From: Fuerstiella sp.
Lineage (GTDB): Bacteria > Planctomycetota > Planctomycetia > Planctomycetales > Planctomycetaceae
Direction of reading: 5' to 3'
DNA length: 64,000 nucleotides
Assembly (NCBI GenBank): GCA_022447225.1
Contig: JAKVAZ010000007.1
Span: 174,475 to 238,474 of the forward strand
Position 1 is the stretch's first letter; each line of letters begins with the position of its first letter. The notes below the pieces were generated by a model that searched no databases, was not told the DNA's origin, and saw only the letters and a list, made by a program, of their open reading frames with translations. Both the position numbers and the translations under genes were made by a program. Below are positions 17,740 to 27,102 of the stretch, piece by piece.

Positions 17740-20700
17740 TCATTTAACCTCGACACATCTGTTTGCCTCAAGTAACAGAAGTGATGACGAGATGAACGTT
17801 TTCGGAATTCCGAAACACCGGGTAACGGCGGTACGATACTCACGCAGCTGGTTTTCGTAGTCTTCTTTTTTTGATTCCGTCCACTGGTCGATTTCGCCAA
17901 CAATCCGATCTGATTTGAAGTCGATGATTTCTGCGGCCAGTCTTTTTCCTGAATTTTCAGCGATCACAAGTCGATCGATTTTACCGTGAACAATGCAGTC
18001 TTGTTCACGGTAAACGAAGGGCCGTTCAGGAATCACCCGAAGGTCCAGTCGGGAATGTTCTGCGAGTCCAGGCATTTGCTGGAATCGTTTTCGTGTTGCG
18101 TCCTGTGTGAGGACCGACTTCGCTGAGGTCCGGTTAATGAACTCCAGGAACTCTGTCAAAAGTACTTCGATAGCTGCATCAGCAATATGCAGCGCCTGTA
18201 TTGACGGATCCGTTGTGGTTTCCCGTAACCGACTCCGTGTCAGCGGTTCTCCACAGTCCAGCCAGAGAATCCGTTCGAACCATGCGTGAATCAGCATTCC
18301 ACGGGTTTTCCCGTCAACAACCGAACAATCGCCGGTAGGCGACAATGTGTGACTGGTCAGTGGCAGGCGGGTTGTTCTATGTTCGGACGGCGTGCGACGG
18401 ACCAGACCGCGCCGACGACCTCCTGTCATGGTGGCTAAATGCAGCTGAGGATCCGCTGTTTGATGTTCTGTTTTGCTCCGGTCGGACGGTACCTGAGTAT
18501 GAGGGACCTGATGAAACCAGGATGCATTTCCGGTCTTCCAGATCTGTGAATCATCTTCGAGGACTTCTGTGTCAGAAAATACGGCGGCCAGGATTCCGGC
18601 CAGAGTTTTCCGGGTTGTCTTCGTTTCCGGTGGAATAAGCAGATGCAGCGCGTGAACAGCGCGAGTCAGTGTAACGTAAAGCAGGCACAGTGAACCCCGG
18701 ACAATCTCATCAGTTGTTTGCGCCATTGCGTTTTGCAGCTGTTGAGGCAACAAATGTCGTAATCCCCTGTCAACCCATACACAGACGTCTTCCGGTGCTG
18801 CCGCACGACCGGGCCTGTCGGCTGCGACTGCCGGAACCTTGACTAATGGGCCGGTGAGTTCCGGCGCAACGACAATTTCGAATTCCAGTCCTTTGCTCTG
18901 ATGAACCGTCATGACGCGAACCCGGGACGGCACACTGCGACTGAATCTTGAGGACTCCAGATGCTGAACAAATTCTGCCGGATTGAGGGATGATGTCACA
19001 TCGAACTGCCAGGCTTCTGAAACAACCTGCTGCAAACGAATTCTGTCACGATCGCTGCATTCATTTTGTACCGCTTCCATAATCCACTGGAGTGTGGCGC
19101 CGTAACCGTTATCCAGCAGACGACCACGAATGAAGGATGCTGTGGCCATTGCCGCAGCATCGTCCTGCCACTGATCGAAACCTACGACTCTGGCGAGTGG
19201 AGAGTGAGCAACGTGGTAACGTGAAACGGTGCAACCGGGATGACTGGACAGATAGAGCAGAGACATGACAGCAAGCACGGCGGGACTGTCAGTCGGCGGA
19301 GTTCCGCCTTCTTCACTCGCAGGGACACCAAGTTGGGTTAGTTGATGCACAAGCTGAGCAACACCATTATTGGTTCGCATCAGGACGCCAATTTCCGCAC
19401 CAGGGCACCGCAGATGGATACTGTGTATCTGTTCCGCAACCCAATTGTTGTAAGCAGCCTTTCTGTCAGATTCGGAATCATCACCGGTCCGGGGCGCGGT
19501 TCTCAACTCCGCAAATCCAGGTAAATCGGCAAGGTGAGTCGAATGGACCGGATAATTCCCGCTCCATTCAAGGCTGGCTTTGGCATATTCTTCCAGGTGC
19601 TTGTGTCGGTGCAGTTTCTGAAACACATGATTGACGGTTTCAATTACGGCCGGAGCCGATCGTCGACTCTCGTTCAATGGTTCAGCCGCAATCCCCGGAA
19701 TCGTTGCCTGAACTTCATCCATGACTTCAGCATCTCCTCCGCGCCAGCCGTAGATCGCCTGCTTTGGATCTCCCACGCAGAACACACTGGACGGATTGTC
19801 GGATGTAAATTTGATCAGCGGCTTGATCAGTTGCTTCAGGACTTTCCACTGATCGAGTGAGGTGTCCTGAAATTCATCCAGCAACAGATGGCGAAACGAA
19901 CTGTCCAGTCGATAATTAACGCGGTGTCCTTCGATCATGTTCCCCGAGCAGGCAAGCAGGCGGGTGATTTCACTGAATCGTGTGAAACCAGTGTCGCGGC
20001 GCAAACGTTGATACGCGGTATCGAATCGGTGAATCAGTCGCCATGCTGCCTGGTTGTGGTGTGCGATTTGGTTAAGGATTTCAGTTCGGGCATGTCTCAC
20101 AAGCGGTTCATACGCACAGATCAGTTCTGGTGAAAGATCCTGTCGGCCGAATTGTTGTCGGCCGGATGATACGGCTGCCGCGATCCCTTTCGTCAGAAAT
20201 TCGGACCAGTTTCCGTCGTGAAATCGGTGCAGATCAGCTGCTCGTGTTTTTGGCTGCTGTTTGCCGCTCAGCGCAACTTCCTTCAACGCATCGATACAGA
20301 TCTGTAGATCCGGTTTTGACCGACCGGCTGTCTGAGGGATGCGGTTCCACGCCTGGGAATCCGTCTGCAGAAACAGTTCATAGTAGCCCTCTACGGCTTC
20401 ATCAATCAGCGAACGAACACTGCGACGACTTCGCCCCCTGGCCAGCATCTGCATGAGCTGGCGAGAGTCTTTGGTATCCTGTTCTGCCAGCACCGCATCA
20501 ATTGCCCGCTGGCGCAATACAGTGTCGGTGAAGTCATCGGCAATAGACCATCCCGGAGGTAAGCCGAGTTCCAGAGTCAGGTTGCGTGCGATCTGCTGAA
20601 AGAAGCTGTCGAGTGTCGAGACACGCAGACGGTGCAGCTGTCTCGTCAGTTGACTCAGTAATTCAGTAACTCGCGGCTGAGTCAACTGAAGTGGAGACAT

Positions 20701-20913
20701 TGCACCCGCCAACTCATCATATTTCTGACTGTCAACACAGGATTCCGCCAGTCTCACCAGCAGACGTCCAAGAATTTCACCCGCCGCTTTACGGGTGAAC
20801 GTGGTTGCCAGAATGGTTTCCGGACGTGCTCCCTCAAACAGCTGTCGGAGGAAATGGCCGGAAAGATTCCACGTTTTTCCGGTGCCGGCCGATGCTCGAA
20901 TCAGTTGGTGCAT
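17740..20913 (-). CDS. UvrD-like helicase with C-terminal RecB nuclease domain (AddA-like)
   Basis: This 1057-residue protein is a superfamily 1A helicase-nuclease acting at double-strand DNA ends. The Walker A motif ASAGTGKT is at residues 7-14, motif Ia TTFTRKAAGE near 38, Walker B LLLDEFQDTS near 345, motif III GDPKQAIYGWRGGD near 378, and the QSKGLEFEIV motif near 670. The C-terminal nuclease core holds HGKIDRL and AEIIDFKSD near 975-1000, giving the catalytic Asp and Lys. The protein begins almost directly at the Walker motif, so the usual Q-motif is short. It lies 38 bases after the AddB-like gene and is presumably cotranscribed with it. Confidence 0.88.
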   Translation of the reverse strand: MHQLIRASAGTGKTWNLSGHFLRQLFEGARPETILATTFTRKAAGEILGRLLVRLAESCVDSQKYDELAGAMSPLQLTQPRVTELLSQLTRQLHRLRVSTLDSFFQQIARNLTLELGLPPGWSIADDFTDTVLRQRAIDAVLAEQDTKDSRQLMQMLARGRSRRSVRSLIDEAVEGYYELFLQTDSQAWNRIPQTAGRSKPDLQICIDALKEVALSGKQQPKTRAADLHRFHDGNWSEFLTKGIAAAVSSGRQQFGRQDLSPELICAYEPLVRHARTEILNQIAHHNQAAWRLIHRFDTAYQRLRRDTGFTRFSEITRLLACSGNMIEGHRVNYRLDSSFRHLLLDEFQDTSLDQWKVLKQLIKPLIKFTSDNPSSVFCVGDPKQAIYGWRGGDAEVMDEVQATIPGIAAEPLNESRRSAPAVIETVNHVFQKLHRHKHLEEYAKASLEWSGNYPVHSTHLADLPGFAELRTAPRTGDDSESDRKAAYNNWVAEQIHSIHLRCPGAEIGVLMRTNNGVAQLVHQLTQLGVPASEEGGTPPTDSPAVLAVMSLLYLSSHPGCTVSRYHVAHSPLARVVGFDQWQDDAAAMATASFIRGRLLDNGYGATLQWIMEAVQNECSDRDRIRLQQVVSEAWQFDVTSSLNPAEFVQHLESSRFSRSVPSRVRVMTVHQSKGLEFEIVVAPELTGPLVKVPAVAADRPGRAAAPEDVCVWVDRGLRHLLPQQLQNAMAQTTDEIVRGSLCLLYVTLTRAVHALHLLIPPETKTTRKTLAGILAAVFSDTEVLEDDSQIWKTGNASWFHQVPHTQVPSDRSKTEHQTADPQLHLATMTGGRRRGLVRRTPSEHRTTRLPLTSHTLSPTGDCSVVDGKTRGMLIHAWFERILWLDCGEPLTRSRLRETTTDPSIQALHIADAAIEVLLTEFLEFINRTSAKSVLTQDATRKRFQQMPGLAEHSRLDLRVIPERPFVYREQDCIVHGKIDRLVIAENSGKRLAAEIIDFKSDRIVGEIDQWTESKKEDYENQLREYRTAVTRCFGIPKTFISSSLLLLEANRCVEVK

Positions 20914-20951
20914 AGAAACGGGGAGTCCGTTGAGGTGATCAACAAGCTGTC

Positions 20952-23945
20952 TCAGTGGCTGGATCTGGTGTTGACTGAACTTTGAGAGCGTCCGGACCAG
21001 TCGGCCAGCCAGGGAATGTGACGATCAATGACCGAGTCCTGGCAAATTCGTGTCAGGTCGTCCTGATACATTCCATTCACAGGCTGGAGTCGGTCGATTT
21101 GCAGATCCACGATTTGTGCCGCTAACTGCTTCGCTTTTTCTTCAGCGCCGTTCAGTTCTTCCGGAGTCCAGTCAGCAATGCTGGTGCCGATGTACTTGAG
21201 ATCCCCGGGCAGATTCACGTAACCCAGCTGCACGTTTGAATCAATACCCATTTCCCGAATCAGCAGTCGATACAGTGGAAGCTGAAGATCGATCCAGTCG
21301 CCCTTTTTCCGGTGTGTTGATTTCGGATTCTGTGCTCTCTCACTGGTTTTGTAGTCCAGTACTCTCCATTCACCGGATTGACTGTGCCGATCAATTCGAT
21401 CGATACGACCAACGATCGTCAGAGGACGTCCCAGAGCATCATGCACGTTGTATTCCAGACTGCGTTCACAAAATTTGATTTTCCAGCCATCTGATACCTG
21501 TCGTGCCTGCCATTCAGCAAATGCTCTCAGACGTTCTGAGGCCATCTGAAGCTGTACGGCCACAGTGGCAGACAGCTGATTTCCGAAGCGTTCCAGAGCC
21601 TCCTGATGCAGATTGTTCAAAAGCGTTTCTTCGATAAGATCAACGCTGCTGAAATGGCGCGTGGCACCCGTCCCGAACTGACTCAGCACAGTATGCAGTA
21701 AATTGCCGAACAGGCGGCCGTCCATCTCTCGCGGCTGGTCTTCAATTGATGTGAGACCGATTTCCCGCCGAAGTAAATATCGATACGGACAGCTGATATA
21801 GTCACGAAAATGGGTTACCGGAATCTGTGTTGGTTGTGAAGTCTGTTGTGGTGCAGGAATGACGAAGGCGGATTGCCGACTTGTGCTGAATTTGGCCGGT
21901 GGATCTCCGGGGAGAGCGTCAGGCAGTGTCGAACCTGATTTGCGTTCCTGATAGAAACGAAGCACTCGACCTGGAACATCGGACTCGTTGCCCGCAAACC
22001 ACAGTCTGCTGGGAGCCAGTGGATTGCCCTGAACATCCCGGCGACCTGCGATCAGTCGTACCTGTTGTCTACAGTTCAGTAATGATTCCAGTGCCCAGGT
22101 GTCACGAGCGTAGCGACGTTTATTGTCGGTCAATCCCAGCTTTGTCCGAATGGTATCCGGCAAAAACACGTCTGAATTTGTTGATTCAGGAACCCGCCCC
22201 TCGTTGAATCCCGCTACGGTCACGACCGGACAGTCATCGAGTGGCAGTTCCAGCCATCCCATCAGATCAATCGCAGAGTTATTCGGAGCGGATGCGATGT
22301 TGAGATCTCCGATCTGCATCAGCAGTACCGGAAGTGCCTGAGCTGCCGTACACGCGGGTATGACTTCAGCGGGAATCTGCCGCAGCGTTTCGTTGAGTTC
22401 GTTCAGGGCATTGATGCAGGCGATCATGGATTCGTCGCGCTGATCATCCCCGCCCGTCGAATAGTCTGCGTAGACCAGATCCAGCAGCCGAAGGGTTCCG
22501 GTTGCCCAGTCGCTCAGTGGGTGACGAACCATTAACCCGCGATGCACGGTGTTTGGGTCCGGAACGCCTGTATCGTTGAACTGCGAGTTGTGAACCGGGC
22601 TGTCGGTTCGATTTTGTTCCTGCAGGTTCAACTTCGTTTTGGTGAAAGGACGATCCGGCAGAAGTTGCGAAAGCAATTGTGTCACGGACGCGCAGATACA
22701 TTCAACGATGTTTGTCCGGGGATGATGTCCCAGTGTGCGGCCTGGAACCGGCTGCAGGTGGTCGGCTCGGTAGCTGTCGAGTTCGGCAAGCCAGTTTGTG
22801 GCCGCCTGTACACCCTGTTTCTGCAGTTGCTGTTCTATGAATGCAGTTACATCCGAATGGCGCACCAAATCTGTCAGACTTGGGAAATCGGGTCTCTGAC
22901 GGTCGTCTGCTGTTGCCAGATGCGACGCAACGGCGTCCAGGAGTCTCCAGGGGCGTGAAGCACGCAGGTGTGATCCAATCGGCCAGCGTCCGGACACGCC
23001 CGCCAGGGCCAGAGACTGCAGAATCACCGGTACCAGACTGTCATCTGTGACCCCGACAGCGATCTCATCAGCACGATTGATTCCATTCAGTGTCGCCAGA
23101 TGATCCACAACAGCGTCGGCCTGGTCCTGAGGTGTATCTGTTACCAACGTGGTTTCGTCGGGAATGTGAACAACGCGATCCTGCCATTTGTCAGCAACCA
23201 GGCACCCCCACTGATCGAAGTGATCGGCGATGGATTGCGGTGCACAAACCAGTGCCGTGACGCGATCGGAGACCTGGTCCAGCATCTTCCTGACGATGCC
23301 GTTCATATCCACTGTTCCAACCAGTATGATGTCGTGATTCGTCGTGCATTCCTGCTGATCAACAGCAATCAGTCGAGCGGTCTGCCGGTCCCACAACTGC
23401 AGCGCATCCATACGCATGAGATATTCGGACTGAATCCTTCGAAGGGCCTTCCAGCGTTCAGTTTCTTCTGTCAGTTCGGTTCGCGACAGAATCCGGAACA
23501 CGTCATCGAAATCCAGACCCTCTGCTGCCAGTTCATCGTGCTGTCGCCTCAGTGAATCACAGAGGTTAATCCACGATGGCAGAGATGTTTCCGGCGGAAG
23601 AGTGGCGATTGCCGAATGAAGCTGCTGTGGTGGTACCGCACGGATTGCTGTCATCCATACCAGAAGCTGGGTGAGCTGATCCGCCATTTTTTTTTGTTGC
23701 GGATAAAGCAGTTCCGGAAAGTGCAGGAACGTAACCATCCGGGGCGGGATCAGAGAAGGAAACCGGGATTCCGCACGCTCGACCAGCAGTTCAAGCATTC
23801 GGCGTGCAGCGCGTCTTGCAGGAAAGACTAGGATGACCTTTGACAGGTCCAGATCATCGGTTGAGGCATATCGGCGGATCAGATAATCAGCAACCAGCGG
23901 CAGAGCCGGTTGCTTCCATCCGGTAAAGTGACGTTTGACTGCCAT
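20952..23945 (-). CDS. AddB-like PD-(D/E)XK nuclease subunit
   Basis: This 997-residue protein is the likely partner of the adjacent AddA-like helicase in processing broken DNA ends. The N-terminal half resembles an inactivated helicase: VILVFPARRAARRM replaces the P-loop. GFNEGRVPE near 595 and the CPYRYLLRREIGL region near 720 are typical of AddB and related proteins. The C-terminal nuclease core contains IVGRIDRIDR and WRVLDYKTS near residue 858, followed by LQLPLYRLL. I see only the one CPYRY cysteine in the right place, so the iron-sulfur cluster of Bacillus AddB is probably missing. Confidence 0.82.
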   Translation of the reverse strand: MAVKRHFTGWKQPALPLVADYLIRRYASTDDLDLSKVILVFPARRAARRMLELLVERAESRFPSLIPPRMVTFLHFPELLYPQQKKMADQLTQLLVWMTAIRAVPPQQLHSAIATLPPETSLPSWINLCDSLRRQHDELAAEGLDFDDVFRILSRTELTEETERWKALRRIQSEYLMRMDALQLWDRQTARLIAVDQQECTTNHDIILVGTVDMNGIVRKMLDQVSDRVTALVCAPQSIADHFDQWGCLVADKWQDRVVHIPDETTLVTDTPQDQADAVVDHLATLNGINRADEIAVGVTDDSLVPVILQSLALAGVSGRWPIGSHLRASRPWRLLDAVASHLATADDRQRPDFPSLTDLVRHSDVTAFIEQQLQKQGVQAATNWLAELDSYRADHLQPVPGRTLGHHPRTNIVECICASVTQLLSQLLPDRPFTKTKLNLQEQNRTDSPVHNSQFNDTGVPDPNTVHRGLMVRHPLSDWATGTLRLLDLVYADYSTGGDDQRDESMIACINALNELNETLRQIPAEVIPACTAAQALPVLLMQIGDLNIASAPNNSAIDLMGWLELPLDDCPVVTVAGFNEGRVPESTNSDVFLPDTIRTKLGLTDNKRRYARDTWALESLLNCRQQVRLIAGRRDVQGNPLAPSRLWFAGNESDVPGRVLRFYQERKSGSTLPDALPGDPPAKFSTSRQSAFVIPAPQQTSQPTQIPVTHFRDYISCPYRYLLRREIGLTSIEDQPREMDGRLFGNLLHTVLSQFGTGATRHFSSVDLIEETLLNNLHQEALERFGNQLSATVAVQLQMASERLRAFAEWQARQVSDGWKIKFCERSLEYNVHDALGRPLTIVGRIDRIDRHSQSGEWRVLDYKTSERAQNPKSTHRKKGDWIDLQLPLYRLLIREMGIDSNVQLGYVNLPGDLKYIGTSIADWTPEELNGAEEKAKQLAAQIVDLQIDRLQPVNGMYQDDLTRICQDSVIDRHIPWLADWSGRSQSSVNTRSSH

Positions 23946-24067
23946 ATCGGGTCCACTCGATGTGTGGCGTACAGCGGCCTGTTGACGACCGGCTGATGTG
24001 ATTATTCTGTCATTCGTGTTGTCGCTTTGCAGTTCACAGGCTGTTTCTGTGGATCAGCGGGAACAAA

Positions 24068-24102
24068 TCAGACACTTTGCAGTTTTCTAAACGAGTGTCT
24101 GA
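24068..24102 (-). terminator. Probable terminator after the FG-GAP gene
   Basis: Arms TCAGACACT (24068-24076) and AGTGTCTGA (24094-24102) pair over 9 bp with a 17-base loop. On the minus strand TTTGTTC follows. It begins 48 bases after the stop of the FG-GAP gene and before the AddB-like gene. Confidence 0.5.
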
Positions 24103-24149
24103 CGATATCCCTAACGCCAACAACAATTCCTGAATGTACGTTGAGACTT

Positions 24150-26516
24150 TCATTCAGATGTTTGGGCTTGGGCAGTTGAATCCTGCGGGTATACGATCAG
24201 TTGATCGTGACACAGCAGGACCAGATCTTTTCGACCGTCTCCTGTCACATCAGCTACGATTCCTTCCCGAGGTTCGGTGCCTCTCGAGTCAGCGCTGGAT
24301 ACCAGTCGCTTTTCTTCAAACACACGGAAGTGCGTTGCCGCCCGAAGACCATTTGTTTCGCTGAAATGAAGCAGTTCAAGTCCGTCGATTCCGGTATCGA
24401 TGAGTGCCAGGTCAATCACGTCGTCTCCATTGAAATCACCGGAGATGATATCAGCCGGATAAGCGTCCTCACGTGCAGACTCCCAGGTTGCTATCTCTTT
24501 CAGTTCACTTTGCGTATTTCCGGAATACATCACACTGATCCGCTGGTTACTCACCAGCAAAAGATCATCGGCAGAATCTCCGTTCAAATCAGCGATGACT
24601 GCGGAGCGGAACCGGAATGATCCCATTTCGACTTCTCTCCACGGTCGAAACAGTCCGGATTCGTTTCTTAGAATCCGAAGGCGATCGATTCCGGTATCGA
24701 TCAGTATGATTTCGTCCGTGCCGTCGTTGTCGTAATCCATACTCACTGCGCCACTGATTCGTGCCTTTTCTTCAGCGGCATTGAACTGATCAACAACCGT
24801 CCAACGCTGGTCCTCCAGTTTCATGGCACGGGCAAATGCCCCGCGACCAACCAGCAGATGGTGATGGTGGACAAACAGTGGCCCGGCAGTACCTTTGCCC
24901 AGACTGAGCCGATGGGGATGCGGAGTCTCTGATAAAAGTCCGTGTTTGTCACTTAGAAACGTGATGACACCCTCGGAACCGGCGCCCTGGGGAACAATCA
25001 GCAGATCTTCGTTTCCGTCGACATTGGCGTCCATTTTTAGGAGATGCACAGGCGGGTTTCCGTTAATCCCGGCCGCTTCGAATTCTGTCACACGATTCAT
25101 CGATTCGGCAGTACCTTCGGAGGAAAGTGACATCTGACGGAGACCGAGCAGATTTTTCCTGTTGCGCCCGCCGGACTTCGTGCAAATTGCCAGTGTTGGC
25201 TGACCGCTTGTCTGCAGCACCTGAATTCCGCACAGAGACTGACTTTTCTTTGCGCGTGTCAGTGGTTTGGGAAATGTGAGCCTTCCTTCCTGGAATCGAC
25301 TGAGTGCGACCACGTTTTCCGGTTCGCTCATCAGAACCAGTTCCTGCTGCGCATCACCGTCAATATCAACCATACAGGCATCCGTCGCACCCAGCAGTCC
25401 CGGAAACATTTCAGCTGGCGCCAGACCATCGATCCCACTTTGCCGAAACACAAGTACCTGGGCGTTTTCGGGATCTGTCACAACGACGTCACTGAGTCCA
25501 TCACCGTCAACATCACCGACTGCAATCGCCCGGTTTTGTCCGGAGGATCTGCCGTCGCCGATCCCAAAATGTACCAGACTGCGCGGAGCCGACGGATCCG
25601 CGTGCTTTGGATTTGCCAGGCGTGAAATGACCAGTCGTCCGGTGCGCTGATCAATCGTCAGGATTTCCTTCCCGGGTTCGGTGTCGACATCGCAAACCGT
25701 CACAGAACGAGGCTGATGCAGATCAAAATTGAGCTCCGGCCCAAGACGACCGTCAGCGGTCTGCAGTCTGGCGTATAATCCACGATGACTTCCTTCGATT
25801 GCCATATAACAGACATCATCCCGACCGTCACCGTTGATGTCTGCTGCCTGCACCAGTGATAACTGAACTGATGTATTGATCAGTCGATGCGGAGAATTCA
25901 TCTCACCGCGGTCATTCTGGTAGACGATGTACATCGCCGTCTTTCCGAGTACGACCAGATCACAGCGATCGTCACCATTGAGGTCTCCTGCAGAAACCAT
26001 CCACGCGACTGCTGCCAGTTCGGGAAGTCTCACCGACCAGGATTTACTCCAGTCAGCTTTCGTGTCACCGTGCTGATAACGGATCACCAGTCGGTCCGGC
26101 ATTCCGACATAAGCAATGTCGGTGCGTCCGTCGGCATTGAAGTCCCCGGAAGTTAATCCGGCCACCTCTTTATCGACCGGGATTTCCTGAAATTCAAACC
26201 GCCCATCCGATCGCAGGTCATTGACATGTCCCCTGACGTCCTGCTCTTCCTGTTCTTCAGGAAGACGCTGCCGCAGTAATTTCAGACAGCTGTCGCGATT
26301 GTCCACCAGTAGTAAATCGGTGCGGTCGTCGGGGCTAAAGTGTCCCGCCACCAGATTGCCGGCACGGCTATTGAGTTCAAACAGTTCCACCCCTGTGAAC
26401 CCGTAAAACTGGGCCAGGTTTGTGGACTCTGTGGTGTCTTCGGCGGTTGCTCCCGAGACGCCGGCCACGAGCAGGAATCCGGACACAGCCATGAAAAACA
26501 CAAGGCGATGAATCAC
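24150..26516 (-). CDS. Exported FG-GAP/VCBS repeat protein
   Basis: A Sec signal peptide (residues 1-25, cut after a TAEDT-like site) is followed by roughly ten FG-GAP repeats over about 760 residues. Each repeat has the calcium-binding core DxNxDGxxD, for example SGDFNADGRTDIAYVG, AGDLNGDDRCDLVV, ADINGDGRDDV, VGDVDGDGLSDVVV and SGDFNGDDVIDLALI. The repeats fold into integrin-like beta-propellers, so the protein is probably two propellers outside the inner membrane. Function is unknown; planctomycetes have many such proteins. It is monocistronic, downstream of tRNA-Leu on the same strand. Confidence 0.88.
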   Translation of the reverse strand: MIHRLVFFMAVSGFLLVAGVSGATAEDTTESTNLAQFYGFTGVELFELNSRAGNLVAGHFSPDDRTDLLLVDNRDSCLKLLRQRLPEEQEEQDVRGHVNDLRSDGRFEFQEIPVDKEVAGLTSGDFNADGRTDIAYVGMPDRLVIRYQHGDTKADWSKSWSVRLPELAAVAWMVSAGDLNGDDRCDLVVLGKTAMYIVYQNDRGEMNSPHRLINTSVQLSLVQAADINGDGRDDVCYMAIEGSHRGLYARLQTADGRLGPELNFDLHQPRSVTVCDVDTEPGKEILTIDQRTGRLVISRLANPKHADPSAPRSLVHFGIGDGRSSGQNRAIAVGDVDGDGLSDVVVTDPENAQVLVFRQSGIDGLAPAEMFPGLLGATDACMVDIDGDAQQELVLMSEPENVVALSRFQEGRLTFPKPLTRAKKSQSLCGIQVLQTSGQPTLAICTKSGGRNRKNLLGLRQMSLSSEGTAESMNRVTEFEAAGINGNPPVHLLKMDANVDGNEDLLIVPQGAGSEGVITFLSDKHGLLSETPHPHRLSLGKGTAGPLFVHHHHLLVGRGAFARAMKLEDQRWTVVDQFNAAEEKARISGAVSMDYDNDGTDEIILIDTGIDRLRILRNESGLFRPWREVEMGSFRFRSAVIADLNGDSADDLLLVSNQRISVMYSGNTQSELKEIATWESAREDAYPADIISGDFNGDDVIDLALIDTGIDGLELLHFSETNGLRAATHFRVFEEKRLVSSADSRGTEPREGIVADVTGDGRKDLVLLCHDQLIVYPQDSTAQAQTSE

Positions 26517-26670
26517 TGCAGGCCGTCCTGACTAAAACAGAGAATACGGAAATGTCCGCTGAATATGCGACCAGCGATACGATTCTATTTTCGTGAACGA
26601 CCTGTTTAGATGCAAACCGATGACCGTGCTGTCAAAGTGATTCCGATTCGAGTGGTACTTAGTAACGTAT

Positions 26671-26703
26671 AAAGGAGCTGCAGTCGATGACTACAGCTCC
26701 TTT
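26671..26703 (-). terminator. Terminator of the tRNA-Leu gene
   Basis: Arms at 26671-26685 and 26689-26703 pair over 10 bp (AAAGGAGCTG and CAGCTCCTTT), then one mismatch and 4 more pairs, with a GAT loop. On the minus strand the 3' arm ends in TTT followed by ATACGTT. It starts 12 bases after the tRNA 3' end. Confidence 0.8.
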
Positions 26704-26714
26704 GTGAGTTGTCA

Positions 26715-26800
26715 TGCGCAAGAGAGGATTCGAACCTCCACGTCCAAAAAAGGACACCAGGCCCTCAACCTGGCGCGTCTGCCAATTCCGCCACTTGCGC
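26715..26800 (-). tRNA. tRNA-Leu (anticodon GAG)
   Basis: The 86-base gene folds as a class II tRNA. The acceptor arms GCGCAAG and CTTGCGC pair, and the anticodon stem CCAGG/CCTGG encloses TTGAGGG, which gives anticodon GAG. A long variable arm is present, and the T-loop is GGTTCGAATCC. The discriminator base is A, as leucyl-tRNA synthetase requires. The 3' CCA is not encoded, so it must be added after transcription. A strong hairpin terminator follows. Confidence 0.97.
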
Positions 26801-27021
26801 CGATTCGGGCTGACACGTTGTCACTGCGGACGCTGATACGACCGAATGTCAGGCAGGATAACACGACGGAACCGTTCGTCAATCTTGATTTGTGTCGGAT
26901 CCCGGCACGCATCACATACGTGACAGTCCGCCAAGCTTACAGACGTTTGAATTGCTGATCGGTTTCCGGTTGTGCGGCACGGTTCAGACGAAAGGAGTCT
27001 GTGTCAGCAAAAATCGACTTC

Positions 27022-27052
27022 AAAAACCCCGTCAGGACCTGACCGGGTTTTT
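27022..27052. terminator. Rho-independent terminator after the DUF1501 gene
   Basis: AAAAACCC at 27022-27029 pairs with GGGTTTTT at 27045-27052. One C-C mismatch follows, then six more pairs to the tip. The flanking A- and T-runs allow function on both strands. It lies 51 bases after the DUF1501 stop. The rest of the gap 26801-27102 shows no gene. Confidence 0.85.
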
Positions 27053-27102
27053 GTGCGTTATTTTTCAGGTTGATGTCCACCGGAGGCCTGCGGTGTTGTC
27101 CG

